Counted from the first letter of the stretch, positions 22,822 to 32,726 are shown. The stretch: 64,000 bases of DNA from Cupriavidus plantarum (GCF_905397285.1 NZ_CAJPUX010000001.1:1054001-1118000); one strand, 5' to 3'. The notes: generated from the sequence alone by a model not told the origin. Numbers and translations: made by a program.

Positions 22822-24227
22822 GGTGGCTGCCGCGCGGCATCAGCGGCCAGCTCGTGGTGTACTGGGTGGTCGGATTGCTGGCGGCCCATGTCATCGCGGT
22901 CCTGGCGCTGTCGTGGTGGCGTGCCGACAATGCCGCCATTCATCCGCTTTCGATGCGCGCTATCGAAAAAACGATGCTTGCTACGTATCGGGCAGCGGGG
23001 CGATCCGCTGATCCGGCGACGCTTCTCGAGGACCTGAGCTGTCCGGAGTCGACGTTCCGCATTGCCCCAAATGTGGCGATGCGAGATGGGGCGACGCAAG
23101 ATGGGGCGACCCATGTGGCGATCGGCGATCAGGAGACGGCGATTGCGGATCGCCTTTCCCGCGCGCTCCACGCTACGCAAGACGCGGTGCAAGTCCGCCT
23201 GTTACGGCTCGATCCCGATCAGGGCGCGCGAAGCCACCAGAACTGGCTCGAGCGCGCGATCAGCGGCACCTATGCCACGGCGCTCGAGATCGATCTGCGG
23301 CTGCCGGATGGACGCTGGCTCCAGAGCCGGCATTTGCCGACCATGCTGCCGGCCCACTGGTCGCGCGTGCTGACTTTCTCGCTGTTCGTGGGCGTGCTTC
23401 CCACCGCGCTCATCGCGCTCGTTTTCGGCAGGCGGATCATGGTGCCGTTGAACGCCCTGACGGAGGCCTCCCGGCGCGTCAGCCGGGGCGAGCATGTGGC
23501 CTTGCCGCCCGCGGACCGGATGAGCGGCCTCCGCGAAATCACGAAGGCTTTCAACGATATGCAGGAGAGCCTCCTGCGCTTTGTCGGGGGGCGAACACAG
23601 ATGCTTGCCGCGATCGGTCACGATTTGCGGACGCCGCTGACGTCGTTGCGCATCCGCGCGGAGCTCGTCGACGATGACGAACTGCGCGCGGCGATCGTGC
23701 AGACCGTCGATGAAATGACGCTGATGGTCGCGGAAACCCTGAGCTTCGCGCGCGACGATGCCACCAAGGCGCCGACAGAGGACGTCCAGATCGGCGAACT
23801 GGTGAGAGATGTCGTCGACGCGCACGTCATCCAGGGCCGAAGCGTGTCATGGGCCGCCGGGCAACACGCGGCCATTTCCTATCGCTGCCGGCCGGTTCAT
23901 CTGAAACGCGCGCTCAGCAACCTCATCGACAATGCCGCGCGCTACGGCGACGTGGGTGTCCTGCTGATCTCGGACGCGGTCCATCGCATGCTGCGGATAG
24001 AGGTTTCGGACCGGGGGCCGGGTATCGACCCTGACCAGATGGAGCGCGTCTTCGAACCGTTCATCCGCATCGATGCGTCCCGCGGCAAGGACACCGGTGG
24101 GCTCGGCCTCGGCCTCGGCCTCGGCCTCGCGATCGCGCGCAACTGCGTGCGCGCGCATGGCGGCGAGCTGAGGCTCGAGAATCGCCAGGGCGGGGGGCTG
24201 CTCGCCGTGATCGAATTGCCGAACTGA
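22818..24227 (+). CDS. Sensor histidine kinase (EnvZ-like architecture)
   Basis: A 469-aa inner-membrane kinase. Helix 1 is at about 10-32 (LVVYWVVGLLAAHVIAVLAL) and helix 2 at about 183-205 (VLTFSLFVGVLPTALIALVF), with a periplasmic sensor of about 150 residues between. HAMP follows. His268 in IGHDLRTPLTSLRIR is the phosphorylation site. The ATPase domain has LSNLIDNAARYG, DRGPGIDP and an ATP-lid where GLGL is expanded to (GL)5 by a hexamer repeat. The sensor region holds a 15-bp duplication (DGATQ/DGATH). The signal is unknown; the context suggests iron or a siderophore. Confidence 0.9.
   Translation: MRWLPRGISGQLVVYWVVGLLAAHVIAVLALSWWRADNAAIHPLSMRAIEKTMLATYRAAGRSADPATLLEDLSCPESTFRIAPNVAMRDGATQDGATHVAIGDQETAIADRLSRALHATQDAVQVRLLRLDPDQGARSHQNWLERAISGTYATALEIDLRLPDGRWLQSRHLPTMLPAHWSRVLTFSLFVGVLPTALIALVFGRRIMVPLNALTEASRRVSRGEHVALPPADRMSGLREITKAFNDMQESLLRFVGGRTQMLAAIGHDLRTPLTSLRIRAELVDDDELRAAIVQTVDEMTLMVAETLSFARDDATKAPTEDVQIGELVRDVVDAHVIQGRSVSWAAGQHAAISYRCRPVHLKRALSNLIDNAARYGDVGVLLISDAVHRMLRIEVSDRGPGIDPDQMERVFEPFIRIDASRGKDTGGLGLGLGLGLAIARNCVRAHGGELRLENRQGGGLLAVIELPN
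23084..23113. repeat. 15-bp tandem duplication in the kinase sensor domain
   Basis: AGATGGGGCGACGCA (23084-23098) and AGATGGGGCGACCCA (23099-23113), 14 of 15 identical. Each encodes the pentapeptide D-G-A-T-Q/H in an offset frame, so the frame is kept. Confidence 0.8.
24102..24129. repeat. Hexanucleotide repeat in the kinase ATP-lid
   Basis: CTCGGC repeated 4 times (24102-24125) plus a partial CTCG. It encodes alternating Gly-Leu in the G2 box. Slippage by 6 bp would add or remove one GL pair without frameshift. Confidence 0.9.
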
Positions 24228-24329
24228 GTGAATCGCCTGACTGTGGTCCCCAGGACGGCTGCCCACCCATTTTGACCGTCCGTGAGCGCCTTGCCACAAT
24301 TCGCCACAAACCAGCAAACCGGGGCAACA

Positions 24330-24348
24330 ATAAATAGCAATCATTCGC
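24330..24348. promoter_or_regulatory. Fur-box-like sequence before the TonB receptor
   Basis: The region contains AATCATT (24339-24345), the intact right core of the Fur consensus, with 11 of 19 positions matching overall by eye. It lies 25 bp before the receptor ATG, where iron-bound Fur would block transcription. Confidence 0.35.
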
Positions 24349-24372
24349 ATTTTGACGGCTGTTCAAGACGAA

Positions 24373-26697
24373 ATGCGACGCACAAAAATCTCCAACACGA
24401 TTCGCCTGCTGGTCTCGGGTACCTCCGCGGGCCTCGCCCTCACTGTGACGGCCTTCCCGCTGGTCGCGGCGGCCCAGACGGCGGCCCAGCCGGTGGTCCC
24501 AATGGCGGCCACCGCGGCAGGCAACGCGGCGGAGGTGGCGCCGGACAGCAGCCGGGGCCGCGCCAGCGTACAGCCTAACGTTTTGCCGCAGGTGACCGTG
24601 GTGGGACAGAGCGTGAACACCAACGATGCGCCCCTCGGCATTTCGCGCTTGCCGGAAACCGCCAAGGAAACCCCGAAGACGATCAACATCGTTCCGCAGG
24701 AAGTCATCGAGCAGCAGCACGCCACGTCGCTGGAGCAGATTCTCAAGAACGTGCCAGGCATCACCATTTCGACCGGGGAAGGGAATGGCGGCCAGAGCGG
24801 CGACCAGTTCCGCATCCGCGGCCTTTCCGCAAAGGGCGACATCTACGTGGATGGCCTGCGCGACTTCGGCGCCTACAAGCGTGATGCGTTCAATACGGAA
24901 AGCGTGGAAGTCATCAAGGGGCCGTCCGGCGAGTCCTTCGGTGTCGGCAACGTCGGTGGCCTGATCAACCAGACCACGAAAAAAGCGAACCTGAACACGA
25001 GCACCAGCATCGATCAGGGTTTTGCGTCCGATGCCACGTACCGCACGACGCTGGATAGCAACGTCAAGCTCGGCGACACGTCCGCGCTGCGCATCAATGG
25101 CATGTTCCAGAACGGCCGCGTCGCCGATCGCGACCACATCGATGACGACCGCCGCGGCGTGGCCATCGATTTCGGTACGGGGCTCGGCACCAGTACGGAA
25201 TGGCATCTGAACTATTCCTATCTGCATCGCAGCGGCGCTCCCGATTTCGGCGTGCCGGTCGCACCCGGTGCGGATGGCATCTTCCGGCCGCTGACCGCCT
25301 ATAACGTGCCGGGCATCAAGTCGTCGACGTCCTACGTCCGCAACACCGACCGCGATACGACGGACGCGCACATCGTGTCGTCGAACTTCGTGACGAAGCT
25401 CGACAATGGCATCACCATCAGCAATGACACGCGCTTCAGTTTCTACGAGCGGGATTTCTCGTCCACCAATCCCGCCGCGCTGACCTACGCGAATCTGCAG
25501 TCGCTGCTTGCCGGGCGCAACGTGGCGCTGCCATATGGCGCCGGTGGCGGGACGACCTATCTGCAGCGAGGCTGGGGCATCCAGAACGTCCTCAGCGCGA
25601 AAGGCGAGTTCACGACCGCCGGGTTCCGCCACAAGGCGATGGTGGGGCTGGACACCCTCTACCAGCGGGATCACCGCGACCAGGGGAGCTGGACGGGACG
25701 CCAGAACAACCAGACCGTCGTCAACCCGATCTTCTTCAACAGCCCGAATGCCACGGTGTCGTACAACAGCACGCGGGATGCCAACGCCATCGACGTCGGC
25801 GCGTTCGTCAGTGACCGCGTATGGCTGACGGAACAGTTCTCGCTGCTCGGCAGCCTGCGCTGGGACTACTTCCGCAGCGAGTATGCGACCAGCGCGTCGA
25901 CGCTGGGCGGCGCGGCGGACTCCAAAAAGCTGAGCCCCGCGATCAGCGCCATCTGGGAGCCGACGAAGGACTACATGTTCTACACCTCGTTCTCGCGCAC
26001 CTATCGGCCGGTGGGCACGGACATCGCGGTGGCGGTGGGCGGCGTGGGCAGCGAGGTGCCGCAGAACGGTTTCAACAACGAACCCGAACGCGCGGACACG
26101 ATCGAGGTGGGCGCCAAGCTGGACTTCCTCGACAAGCGATTGGGCGTGACCGGCGCGCTGTTCCAGACGAAGAAGTACAACGCCTATACCATCGACCCCG
26201 CGACGGGCGATATCACCAACGGCTTCTCCGACTCGGGTGAAGGCCGTCGCATTCGCGGTCTCGAACTCGGGTTGAGCGGCCGGATCGTCGGCGGGTGGAC
26301 GGCAAACGTCGCGTACGCTTACCTGAACGGCGAGGTGACCTCGGCGACCGCGGCGTCCACGGTCGGCAATACCGCGCCAGGGGTGTCCCGTCATAACGTC
26401 ACGCTGTGGACCGCCTACGACATTCCGCACACGCTGCTGCCGGTGCCCGGCCAGTTGACGATCGGCGGCGGATTGCAATACGCGACGGGATACTGGGCCG
26501 ATTCCGCCAACACGGCGAAGATGCCGGACAATTTCTCGCTCGACGCGATGATCGCGTACAAGCAAGGCAAGTACCGGATCTCGCTGAACGGATATAACCT
26601 GACCAACCACCTGAACTATCAGTCGTCGTTCGGCGCGGTGCGCGCGGTGCCGACGTCACGGCGGACGGTCCTGCTCAACGTCGGCATGACGTTCTGA
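24373..26697 (+). CDS. TonB-dependent siderophore receptor (Fiu-like)
   Basis: A 774-aa outer-membrane receptor. The signal peptide ends near AAAQTAAQ (about 36). A TonB-box-like LPQVTVVGQ is near 76. The plug domain (about 95-230) contains [17 protein letters not shown] and [20 protein letters not shown], followed by a 22-strand barrel ending in VLLNVGMTF with terminal Phe. The catecholate-receptor type (Fiu/PiuA) is supported by the PKHD dioxygenase gene 62 bp downstream, the usual partner. I chose ATG 24373 rather than the earlier TTG. Likely ligand: monomeric or dimeric catechol-iron complexes. A two-component pair upstream may supply extra control. Confidence 0.9.
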   Translation: MRRTKISNTIRLLVSGTSAGLALTVTAFPLVAAAQTAAQPVVPMAATAAGNAAEVAPDSSRGRASVQPNVLPQVTVVGQSVNTNDAPLGISRLPETAKETPKTINIVPQEVIEQQHATSLEQILKNVPGITISTGEGNGGQSGDQFRIRGLSAKGDIYVDGLRDFGAYKRDAFNTESVEVIKGPSGESFGVGNVGGLINQTTKKANLNTSTSIDQGFASDATYRTTLDSNVKLGDTSALRINGMFQNGRVADRDHIDDDRRGVAIDFGTGLGTSTEWHLNYSYLHRSGAPDFGVPVAPGADGIFRPLTAYNVPGIKSSTSYVRNTDRDTTDAHIVSSNFVTKLDNGITISNDTRFSFYERDFSSTNPAALTYANLQSLLAGRNVALPYGAGGGTTYLQRGWGIQNVLSAKGEFTTAGFRHKAMVGLDTLYQRDHRDQGSWTGRQNNQTVVNPIFFNSPNATVSYNSTRDANAIDVGAFVSDRVWLTEQFSLLGSLRWDYFRSEYATSASTLGGAADSKKLSPAISAIWEPTKDYMFYTSFSRTYRPVGTDIAVAVGGVGSEVPQNGFNNEPERADTIEVGAKLDFLDKRLGVTGALFQTKKYNAYTIDPATGDITNGFSDSGEGRRIRGLELGLSGRIVGGWTANVAYAYLNGEVTSATAASTVGNTAPGVSRHNVTLWTAYDIPHTLLPVPGQLTIGGGLQYATGYWADSANTAKMPDNFSLDAMIAYKQGKYRISLNGYNLTNHLNYQSSFGAVRAVPTSRRTVLLNVGMTF

Positions 26698-26759
26698 CGC
26701 GGTACCATACGCGCATCCCCGCAGGTTGCCGGCCCAGATCACCCACCCACCAGTCCACC

Positions 26760-27446
26760 ATGCTTGTTCAGATCGCCGACGTGTTATCGCCCGATGAAGT
26801 CCGGACGTGCCGGCAGCGTCTGGAGCGGTCGCAATGGGTCGATGGGCGCGTGACGGCCGGCGATCTTGCGGCCAAATCCAAGCGCAACCTGCAGATCCCG
26901 GTCGATAGCGAAGAAGCCAGAGAACTCGGCGACCTGATCCTGAACGCGCTGGGCAGGAATTCGACCTACCATTCCGCGGCGCTGCCGTTGCGCGTGTTGC
27001 CGCCGATGTTCAACCGCTATGAAGGCGGCATGACGTTCGGCAGCCATGTGGACAATGCCATCCGCACGGTGCCGGGCACCGGCGGCATGCGCATTCGCGC
27101 AGATGTGTCCAGCACGCTGTTTCTCAGCGATCCCGACGAGTACGAGGGCGGCGAACTCGTCCTCAAGGACGTCTATGGGTCCCACGCGGTAAAGCTGCCC
27201 GCGGGGCATCTGGTCGTCTACCCGGCATCGTCGTTGCACGCGGTCACGCCGGTGACACGGGGATCGCGATGGGCGTCCTTCTTCTGGGCGCAATCCATGG
27301 TCAAGGATGATGGCCAGCGCGGCATGCTGTACGAGCTGGATCTGGCCATCATCGACATCCGGCGGCAACTCGGGGACGACCAGGACGCCGTGCTGAGCCT
27401 CGTCAACCACTATCACAATCTGCTTCGCCGCTGGGCAGAGCTGTGA
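26760..27446 (+). CDS. PKHD-type Fe(II)/2-oxoglutarate hydroxylase (PiuC/YbiX-like)
   Basis: A 228-aa cytoplasmic dioxygenase. The iron ligands His96 and Asp98 (FGSHVDNAI) and His160 (SSLHAVTPV) are present, and Arg170 (RGSRWAS) would hold 2-oxoglutarate. The opening [14 protein letters not shown] is characteristic of the YbiX/PiuC family. Members sit next to catecholate siderophore receptors (Fiu, PiuA) and their loss affects catechol-antibiotic uptake, but the substrate is unknown. Start ATG 26760 has no clear ribosome binding site; translation may depend on the receptor transcript. Confidence 0.92.
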   Translation: MLVQIADVLSPDEVRTCRQRLERSQWVDGRVTAGDLAAKSKRNLQIPVDSEEARELGDLILNALGRNSTYHSAALPLRVLPPMFNRYEGGMTFGSHVDNAIRTVPGTGGMRIRADVSSTLFLSDPDEYEGGELVLKDVYGSHAVKLPAGHLVVYPASSLHAVTPVTRGSRWASFFWAQSMVKDDGQRGMLYELDLAIIDIRRQLGDDQDAVLSLVNHYHNLLRRWAEL

Positions 27447-27450
27447 CATC

Positions 27451-28557
27451 GTGAGCCCCATGCACATACCGCCGGATACCGTTTCCCTGCGCGACTACGA
27501 GCGGCGTTTTCACGAGCGGGTCGATGCGGGCATCCGTGGCTACATTGCGGGCGCCGCGGCGGACGGCATCACGCAGCGCGAGAATCAGGCGGCCTTCGAG
27601 CGGATACGATTGCTGCCGCGCGTGTTGGCGGACCTGTCGCAGGCCACCGCGAGCCGCAGTCTTTTCGGCGAAACGCTCCGGCACCCGATACTGATCGCGC
27701 CAACGGCGTATCACAAGCTCGTTCATCCGGAAGGCGAACTCGCGGTGGCGCGCGCCGCGTCGCTCACGCACACGTGGATGGTCGTCAGCACGCTGGCAAG
27801 CGTGACGCTGGAAGAAATCGCGCGGGCGTCTGTGGCGTCCGCGGCGCCGCTGTGGTTTCAGCTGTATGTGCAACCGCGTGCGCAGGATACGTTCAGCCTG
27901 ATCGGTCGCGCGGAGCAGGCCGGTTATCGGGCGATCGTCGTGACCGTCGACGCGGTCGTGAGCGGTATCCGGAATGTGGAACAGCGCGCGGGATTCCGGC
28001 TGCCCGACGACGTGTCCGCCGTGAACCTCGCGGGTTTTCCGGCGAACGAACCTGTCGTCGCCAATGACGGGAGCCCCGTCTTCCGGGGCCTGCTGCGCGG
28101 CGCGCCCACATGGACCGAGATCGAGGCCATCTGCAGGCAGACCGCGCTGCCCGTGATTCTCAAGGGGATACTGAACCCCTGCGATGTCGAGCCAGCGATT
28201 CGAGCGGGCGCCTCCGGCATCATCGTCTCCAATCACGGCGGCAGGACGCTCGACACGGTGCCCGCGACCATCGATTGCCTGGCGGCGGTCGTTGCGCAGG
28301 TGGCGGGCAGGGTGCCGGTTCTGCTGGACGGCGGCGTCCGTCGCGGGACCGACATCGTCAAGGCCATCGCCCTCGGCGCTTCCGCCGTGCTGGTGGGCCA
28401 GCCCATTCTCCACGCATTGGCCGTAGGCGGCCTGCCCGGCGTCGCGCACATGCTCACGTTGCTGCAGACGGAGCTGGAGGCCGCCATGGCGCTGATGGGT
28501 TGCCCGACGCTGGACGCTATTACTGTCGAAAGCATTGCGGCAGGGCGTCCGGGTTGA
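27451..28557 (+). CDS. FMN-dependent alpha-hydroxy-acid oxidase/dehydrogenase
   Basis: A 368-aa TIM-barrel flavoprotein of the LldD/glycolate oxidase family. Conserved features are IAPTAYHKLVHPEGELAVAR, WFQLYVQ (Tyr near FMN), VVTVDAVVSG and SNHGGRTLD with the catalytic His and substrate Arg, followed by LLDGGVRRGTDIVKAIALGA. It oxidises a 2-hydroxy acid to the 2-oxo acid. It starts 5 bp after the PKHD gene (GTG 27451, or ATG 27460), so it is probably in the same transcript. This is the gene that follows piuC-type hydroxylases here, but a link to iron uptake is not established. Confidence 0.88.
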   Translation: MSPMHIPPDTVSLRDYERRFHERVDAGIRGYIAGAAADGITQRENQAAFERIRLLPRVLADLSQATASRSLFGETLRHPILIAPTAYHKLVHPEGELAVARAASLTHTWMVVSTLASVTLEEIARASVASAAPLWFQLYVQPRAQDTFSLIGRAEQAGYRAIVVTVDAVVSGIRNVEQRAGFRLPDDVSAVNLAGFPANEPVVANDGSPVFRGLLRGAPTWTEIEAICRQTALPVILKGILNPCDVEPAIRAGASGIIVSNHGGRTLDTVPATIDCLAAVVAQVAGRVPVLLDGGVRRGTDIVKAIALGASAVLVGQPILHALAVGGLPGVAHMLTLLQTELEAAMALMGCPTLDAITVESIAAGRPG

Positions 28558-28585
28558 GGCCTTCGATCACTGCCCGACTGACACG

Positions 28586-30733
28586 CTAGGTAGCGCGAGG
28601 AATCCGGAAGCAGAAGGTGCTTCCTTTGCCGGGCACGGAGGTCGCATGGATCGTGCCGCCATGGGCTTCGAGGATGGAATGGCAAATGGCCAGACCCATT
28701 CCCATGCCCGTGTGCTTCGTGGTCACGAAGGGCTCGAAGATACCCGCCAGCGACGCGGGGTCGATGCCGCTGCCGCGATCCGTGACCGCTACCGTGATCT
28801 GGCCTTCGACCATGCCGGAGGAAATGGCGAGTTCGCGCGAGTCGTGTGGGATGTCCGCCATCGCCTCCAGCGCGTTGGTGATCAGGTTGAGCACGACCTG
28901 TTGCAACTGAACACGGTTGCCGACGACCGTTTTCCCCGCCGTCCCGAGCGAGAGCGTCATCCTGACGCCGCGATCCTCGATTTCGACGCGCATGAGGTCG
29001 AGCACGCTGGTGATGACGCCGTCGATGCCCAAGGGCATGAGGGACGCGGGTGCCTGCTTCGCAAGCGCCCGAAGTGCGTGAATGATTTCCGACGTACGGA
29101 CGGCCGCGCTGCTGATCTGGTCGAATGCCGCCATGGCTTCCGCGATATCCGGCACGTCGCGAGCCAGCCAGCGGCGGCCGGCGCCTCCACAGTTGACGAT
29201 CGCTGCAAGCGGCTGGTTGATTTCGTGCGCGATCGATGCGGCCATTCCGCCCATCACCGTGAGATGCGACGTTCTTGCGAGATGCGCCCTGGCCTTGACG
29301 AGGGCCGCCTCGGTCTCGGCCCGCCGTTCGTTCTCGTCCACGAGTTCCCGGTAGAGCAACGCCGTCACGATGGAATTCGCGGCGTGCTGGCCGAGCATGT
29401 CTAGAATGGCAAGTCTCTCCCTGGAGAGTTGCCCCGTCCCGCACCTGTCCTCGAGATAGAGCAGCCCTACCATGGCGCCATGACGCATCAGCGGGACGCA
29501 TAGCGCCGCGTGGATGGCGCGGCCGTTGAGCGCGGAGCCGCCGTTCGACAATGCTTCGTCCGATCCATCGAAGGCCATCAGCCTGCGGCAGACGAGGGCC
29601 CTGTTGAGGGCGGCCAGCGGAAGTCTCTCTTCGGTCGGCGCGATACCGACCGCTTCGACAAGCACTCTTCCATACGAGGTTCTGCCAACCGCCTCGACGA
29701 TCGGCTTTCCTCCTCTGATCAGGAGCAGCACCCCATACTGCGCGTACGCATGGGTCATCATGGTTTCGAGGACGATATCGACGAGCTTCTCCAGCACGAT
29801 CTCTCCCGACATCGCCTGGATGGCCTTCATTCCTGTCTGGAGGTCCATTTCCACTCCGTTTCCCCAATGCCGCATGTGGTTCGAATTCTCGCCTGCATCG
29901 GCTTGCGGGCGGTCGGCGACATTCAGGCGGCGGGCCTTGGCGTGCGCGCCCCAGACGCCATAGAGATACCTCGCCTGGCGGAAATGGTCCAAGGCGGATT
30001 CGGTGCCTTCTCGCGAGTGCCGATGTATCGCGGCAAACTCCGAGGCCATGGCATGCACCATGAGTTGCCCGCCGGCATGCGCCGCTGACGCCGACCGTGC
30101 ATAGAGTTCGCTCGCGAGGGCATCGTTACCGCGGACCCTTGCCAGTTCTCCGGAGACCAGCAACGCTTTGCACGCAACGCGTGGATGCGCCTTTGCCCAG
30201 CTGTCGAGATCCGTCCGCCGCTTCTCGATCTCGTCTTCCATGCGCTCGCCAAAGTCCTCCGAGGCAGTGAGGGCCCTCGCCGCGCGCAATCGGGTCATGG
30301 CGCCCAAGAACAGCAGGCACGGCATGCTGTGGTGCGGGGCGACTTCCGAGCGGTTCTCCGCCGCACGGACCTGTTCCAGGGCCAGCGATGTCTCGTCCTC
30401 GAAGAAGGCACTGAGGGCCGCGTACAGATGCTGGAAGAACAGGGCTTCCTGCAAGGCCGGCCGCAGGCTTGCATCGAAGCCGAAATCCGCGCGCGGCGAA
30501 AGTACGGGAGGGCCTGCCTCGCGCGCCGGGGCGTCGTGGCGCAACCGACGCACTAGCCGAAGCTGCGAGCCGACCACCATCTCCGTCGCGATGTCGTTGG
30601 CGCGACGGGAAGCTTCGATGGCCAGCCGCGCCTCGGCGTGGACGCGCCCGAGATGGTGACCGTCCGCGATGCGAATCGCGATCTGTCGGGCAAGGCGGTC
30701 CGCAGTCAGACGGTCATCGTGGGAGGCGTGCAA
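28586..30733 (-). CDS. Sensor histidine kinase with TPR-like and GAF domains, apparently lacking the usual N-terminal kinase/ATPase part
   Basis: A 715-aa protein. Residues about 1-270 are helical TPR-like repeats; about 300-460 form a GAF domain (LEKLVDIVLETMMTHAYAQY, AALCVPLMRHGAMVGLLYLE); His503 in SIAHEINQPLAAIVNCGG is the phosphorylation site; the ATPase domain has LNLITNALEAMA and GMGMGLAICHSILEAHGG. This order is exactly the C-terminal portion of the giant Ser/Thr kinase-AAA-TPR-GAF-histidine kinases common in Burkholderiaceae, but here the first 1000 or so residues are missing. The first usable start is TTG 30733, only 5 bp after the AraC stop, with no good ribosome binding site. A later ATG (Met52) is possible. 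Confidence 0.75.
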   Translation of the reverse strand: MHASHDDRLTADRLARQIAIRIADGHHLGRVHAEARLAIEASRRANDIATEMVVGSQLRLVRRLRHDAPAREAGPPVLSPRADFGFDASLRPALQEALFFQHLYAALSAFFEDETSLALEQVRAAENRSEVAPHHSMPCLLFLGAMTRLRAARALTASEDFGERMEDEIEKRRTDLDSWAKAHPRVACKALLVSGELARVRGNDALASELYARSASAAHAGGQLMVHAMASEFAAIHRHSREGTESALDHFRQARYLYGVWGAHAKARRLNVADRPQADAGENSNHMRHWGNGVEMDLQTGMKAIQAMSGEIVLEKLVDIVLETMMTHAYAQYGVLLLIRGGKPIVEAVGRTSYGRVLVEAVGIAPTEERLPLAALNRALVCRRLMAFDGSDEALSNGGSALNGRAIHAALCVPLMRHGAMVGLLYLEDRCGTGQLSRERLAILDMLGQHAANSIVTALLYRELVDENERRAETEAALVKARAHLARTSHLTVMGGMAASIAHEINQPLAAIVNCGGAGRRWLARDVPDIAEAMAAFDQISSAAVRTSEIIHALRALAKQAPASLMPLGIDGVITSVLDLMRVEIEDRGVRMTLSLGTAGKTVVGNRVQLQQVVLNLITNALEAMADIPHDSRELAISSGMVEGQITVAVTDRGSGIDPASLAGIFEPFVTTKHTGMGMGLAICHSILEAHGGTIHATSVPGKGSTFCFRIPRAT

Positions 30734-30737
30734 TGGT

Positions 30738-31700
30738 TCAGAGGAGCGTGGCTCTACGGAATTGGCCAGGCGTCATCGCGGTGGTCTGGCGGAACTGCCT
30801 GACGAAGTGCGAGACGTCGCGGTAGCCGCAGCGATGACCGATCTCTTCGACGGTCAGGGTGCGAGGGGAAGGCGCTTTCAGCATCTGCTTTGCTGCTTCG
30901 ATCCTCGTGTCCGCCAGCGTCTGCGACATCGACGTGCCGGCGGTTGCCAGGTGGCGATGAAGCGTTCGGACCGACATGCCCAGATCAGAGGCAATGTCTG
31001 CCGCACCGATACCTGCCTCGCGGTGCCTGTCGTGGACGCAGCGCAGCGCGTCCCGGGCGACGCGCTGCGACCGGCTCGTCAGCAGGTCCGCCGGCGGATT
31101 AAACGTGCGCGCGGCGAGGGCGCCTAGTTCGTCGGCGAGCATCGATGCATCGTTGGGGATGGCGCGGCCGCATTGGACGGATACCTGCTTCACGAAGGCG
31201 CAGAGGACGCTAGACCAGCCGCTCGACGCATCGATCCGCTCGCCCACGTGCCGGTCGGCGTCGAGAATCCACCCCTGCATCCAGCGCCGGGGCAGTTCGA
31301 TCGAGAAGATTTCGGTGTCGTCCGGAACATGGAGTTCATATTCCCTGCCGGAATCCAGCAACACTGCGTCGTTGACCTGCAGGCCGATCGATCCCGCCTG
31401 GGCAACGACGGACCAGGGGCGTCGGCCAGAGGTCACCAGGTGATAGCAGTCCTTGGTGTCCGCGGTAACGCAGCGGGGGGTCCGTCGGACCGTTCTTCCG
31501 GCCGTCGCACGGGTCCTGCTGACGCTCAGCGCGCCGAAATCGCCGGATGACAATTCCGCCTGGAAGCGTTCGGCTCTGGAGAAATCGATCTCGCTTCTGG
31601 CGAGCGCGTAGGCGATGGCGTCTGTCCAGTAGGCCACCCTGGACCTGACCGGAACGCCGTCGGTGGACCACTGTCGTAACGAGGTGACTTGCGCGTCCAT
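30738..31700 (-). CDS. AraC-family transcriptional regulator
   Basis: A 320-aa regulator with an N-terminal AraC-binding-like domain (about 1-190) and a C-terminal double helix-turn-helix (about 220-318): GIGAADIASDLGMSVRTLHR and VEEIGHRCGYRDVSHFVRQF. ATG 31700 (MDAQVTSLRQW) is chosen as the family's usual start; the frame is open further upstream. Its stop lies 5 bp before the putative TTG start of the truncated kinase, so the two may be cotranslated. It sits between a FixJ-like regulator gene and the kinase. Target and ligand are unknown. Confidence 0.87.
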   Translation of the reverse strand: MDAQVTSLRQWSTDGVPVRSRVAYWTDAIAYALARSEIDFSRAERFQAELSSGDFGALSVSRTRATAGRTVRRTPRCVTADTKDCYHLVTSGRRPWSVVAQAGSIGLQVNDAVLLDSGREYELHVPDDTEIFSIELPRRWMQGWILDADRHVGERIDASSGWSSVLCAFVKQVSVQCGRAIPNDASMLADELGALAARTFNPPADLLTSRSQRVARDALRCVHDRHREAGIGAADIASDLGMSVRTLHRHLATAGTSMSQTLADTRIEAAKQMLKAPSPRTLTVEEIGHRCGYRDVSHFVRQFRQTTAMTPGQFRRATLL

Positions 31701-31826
31701 GTCGGTCTGGGATCGGCTCGCGGGCTCCGAGGTCGTCCCACCATCAAATGGCGGATACTGCAGCAGATTCGCCAATCTGGAATGACATTTACGCTGCGTT
31801 TCAGGACATCCGCCGGATCGTTCCAT

Positions 31827-32471
31827 TCAGCAACAGGACACCGGCGTCACGCCGGCAAGCTGCGAAGCGCGGACGAGGTCCGGCAACGAGCGCGCATTCA
31901 TCTTGCGCATGACCGAAGCGCGGTGCGCCTTGACGGTGATCTCGCTGATACCGAGACTCGCGGCGATGCGCTTGTTCGGTGCGCCTGCGACCACGTGCAC
32001 AAGAATCTCGCGCTCGCGGGGTGTCAATCTTTCGAACGTATCGACCGCCGTCGCGCGCGCCCGCACTCCCTCGCGTCGCTGGGCATCCATGTTCAGCGCG
32101 CCGATCACCGCATCGATGACCTGCTGCTCGGCGATGGGCTTGGTCAGAAAGTCGATCGCGCCGGCCTTCATGGCCGAGACGCACGCGTGGATATCGGCGT
32201 GCCCGCTCATGAAGATGATCGGCATCGACAGGCACGCGTGCTCGCGATGCTGGAACATCAACCCGCTTTCCCCGCGCAGTCTTACGTCCAGCAACAGGCA
32301 GCACGGGACGTCCTCGATGAGCGCCGTCTTGAAATCTTCGGTGCCTTCGAACGCGCGCACACGCAGACCGACGGATCGAAGCAGTGTGTCCAGTGACGCG
32401 CGGATCAGGACGTCGTCGTCGATGATGTAAACGATGGGCGAAGCGTCCTGGGCAGCAAAGTCTTTCAACAT
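31827..32471 (-). CDS. FixJ/NarL-type response regulator
   Basis: A 214-aa regulator. The receiver domain has acidic residues in YIIDDD (about 16-20), phospho-acceptor Asp62 in LLLDVRLRGESG and Lys in FLTKPIAEQQV. The LuxR-type helix-turn-helix is at about 150-200 (LTPREREILVHVVAGAPNKR and GISEITVKAHRASVMRKMNA). It is closely similar to the regulator at 49471-50112, so the two are paralogues. Together with the kinase and AraC genes downstream in the same direction it forms a regulatory operon. A 12-bp duplication lies about 32-55 bp before its start. Confidence 0.88.
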   Translation of the reverse strand: MLKDFAAQDASPIVYIIDDDVLIRASLDTLLRSVGLRVRAFEGTEDFKTALIEDVPCCLLLDVRLRGESGLMFQHREHACLSMPIIFMSGHADIHACVSAMKAGAIDFLTKPIAEQQVIDAVIGALNMDAQRREGVRARATAVDTFERLTPREREILVHVVAGAPNKRIAASLGISEITVKAHRASVMRKMNARSLPDLVRASQLAGVTPVSCC

Positions 32472-32502
32472 GACGAGAAGCAAGTAAGTTGGGCAAATTG
32501 AG

Positions 32503-32526
32503 CGTCCGCTCAGACGTCCGCTCAGA
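32503..32526. repeat. 12-bp tandem duplication upstream of the FixJ-like gene
   Basis: CGTCCGCTCAGA occurs twice in tandem (32503-32514 and 32515-32526) in the likely promoter of the regulator starting at 32471. A direct repeat at 12-bp spacing could be a binding site or a random duplication. Confidence 0.8.
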
Positions 32527-32726
32527 ATTTACCCTAATGCTCCATTGTCGGTATCCATGGAAAGAGGGGTATCGGTGTGCGAGTCCGCCAATGGTCTATG
32601 CGTGACGGAGATATGGCCGGATCGTGCCAGGTATAGATCATCCCCATGACGATGCTGAAACGCGTCTCAAACGAGCGTGAAGATCGGGGATATACTTTTT
32701 AATCTCCCGCTATATACCAAAGCACA

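Noticed and set aside
24061..26610. 849-codon open frame antisense to the TonB receptor
   Set aside because: It mirrors the receptor in the complementary frame, is rich in Arg and Val and shows no domain; typical of high-GC DNA.
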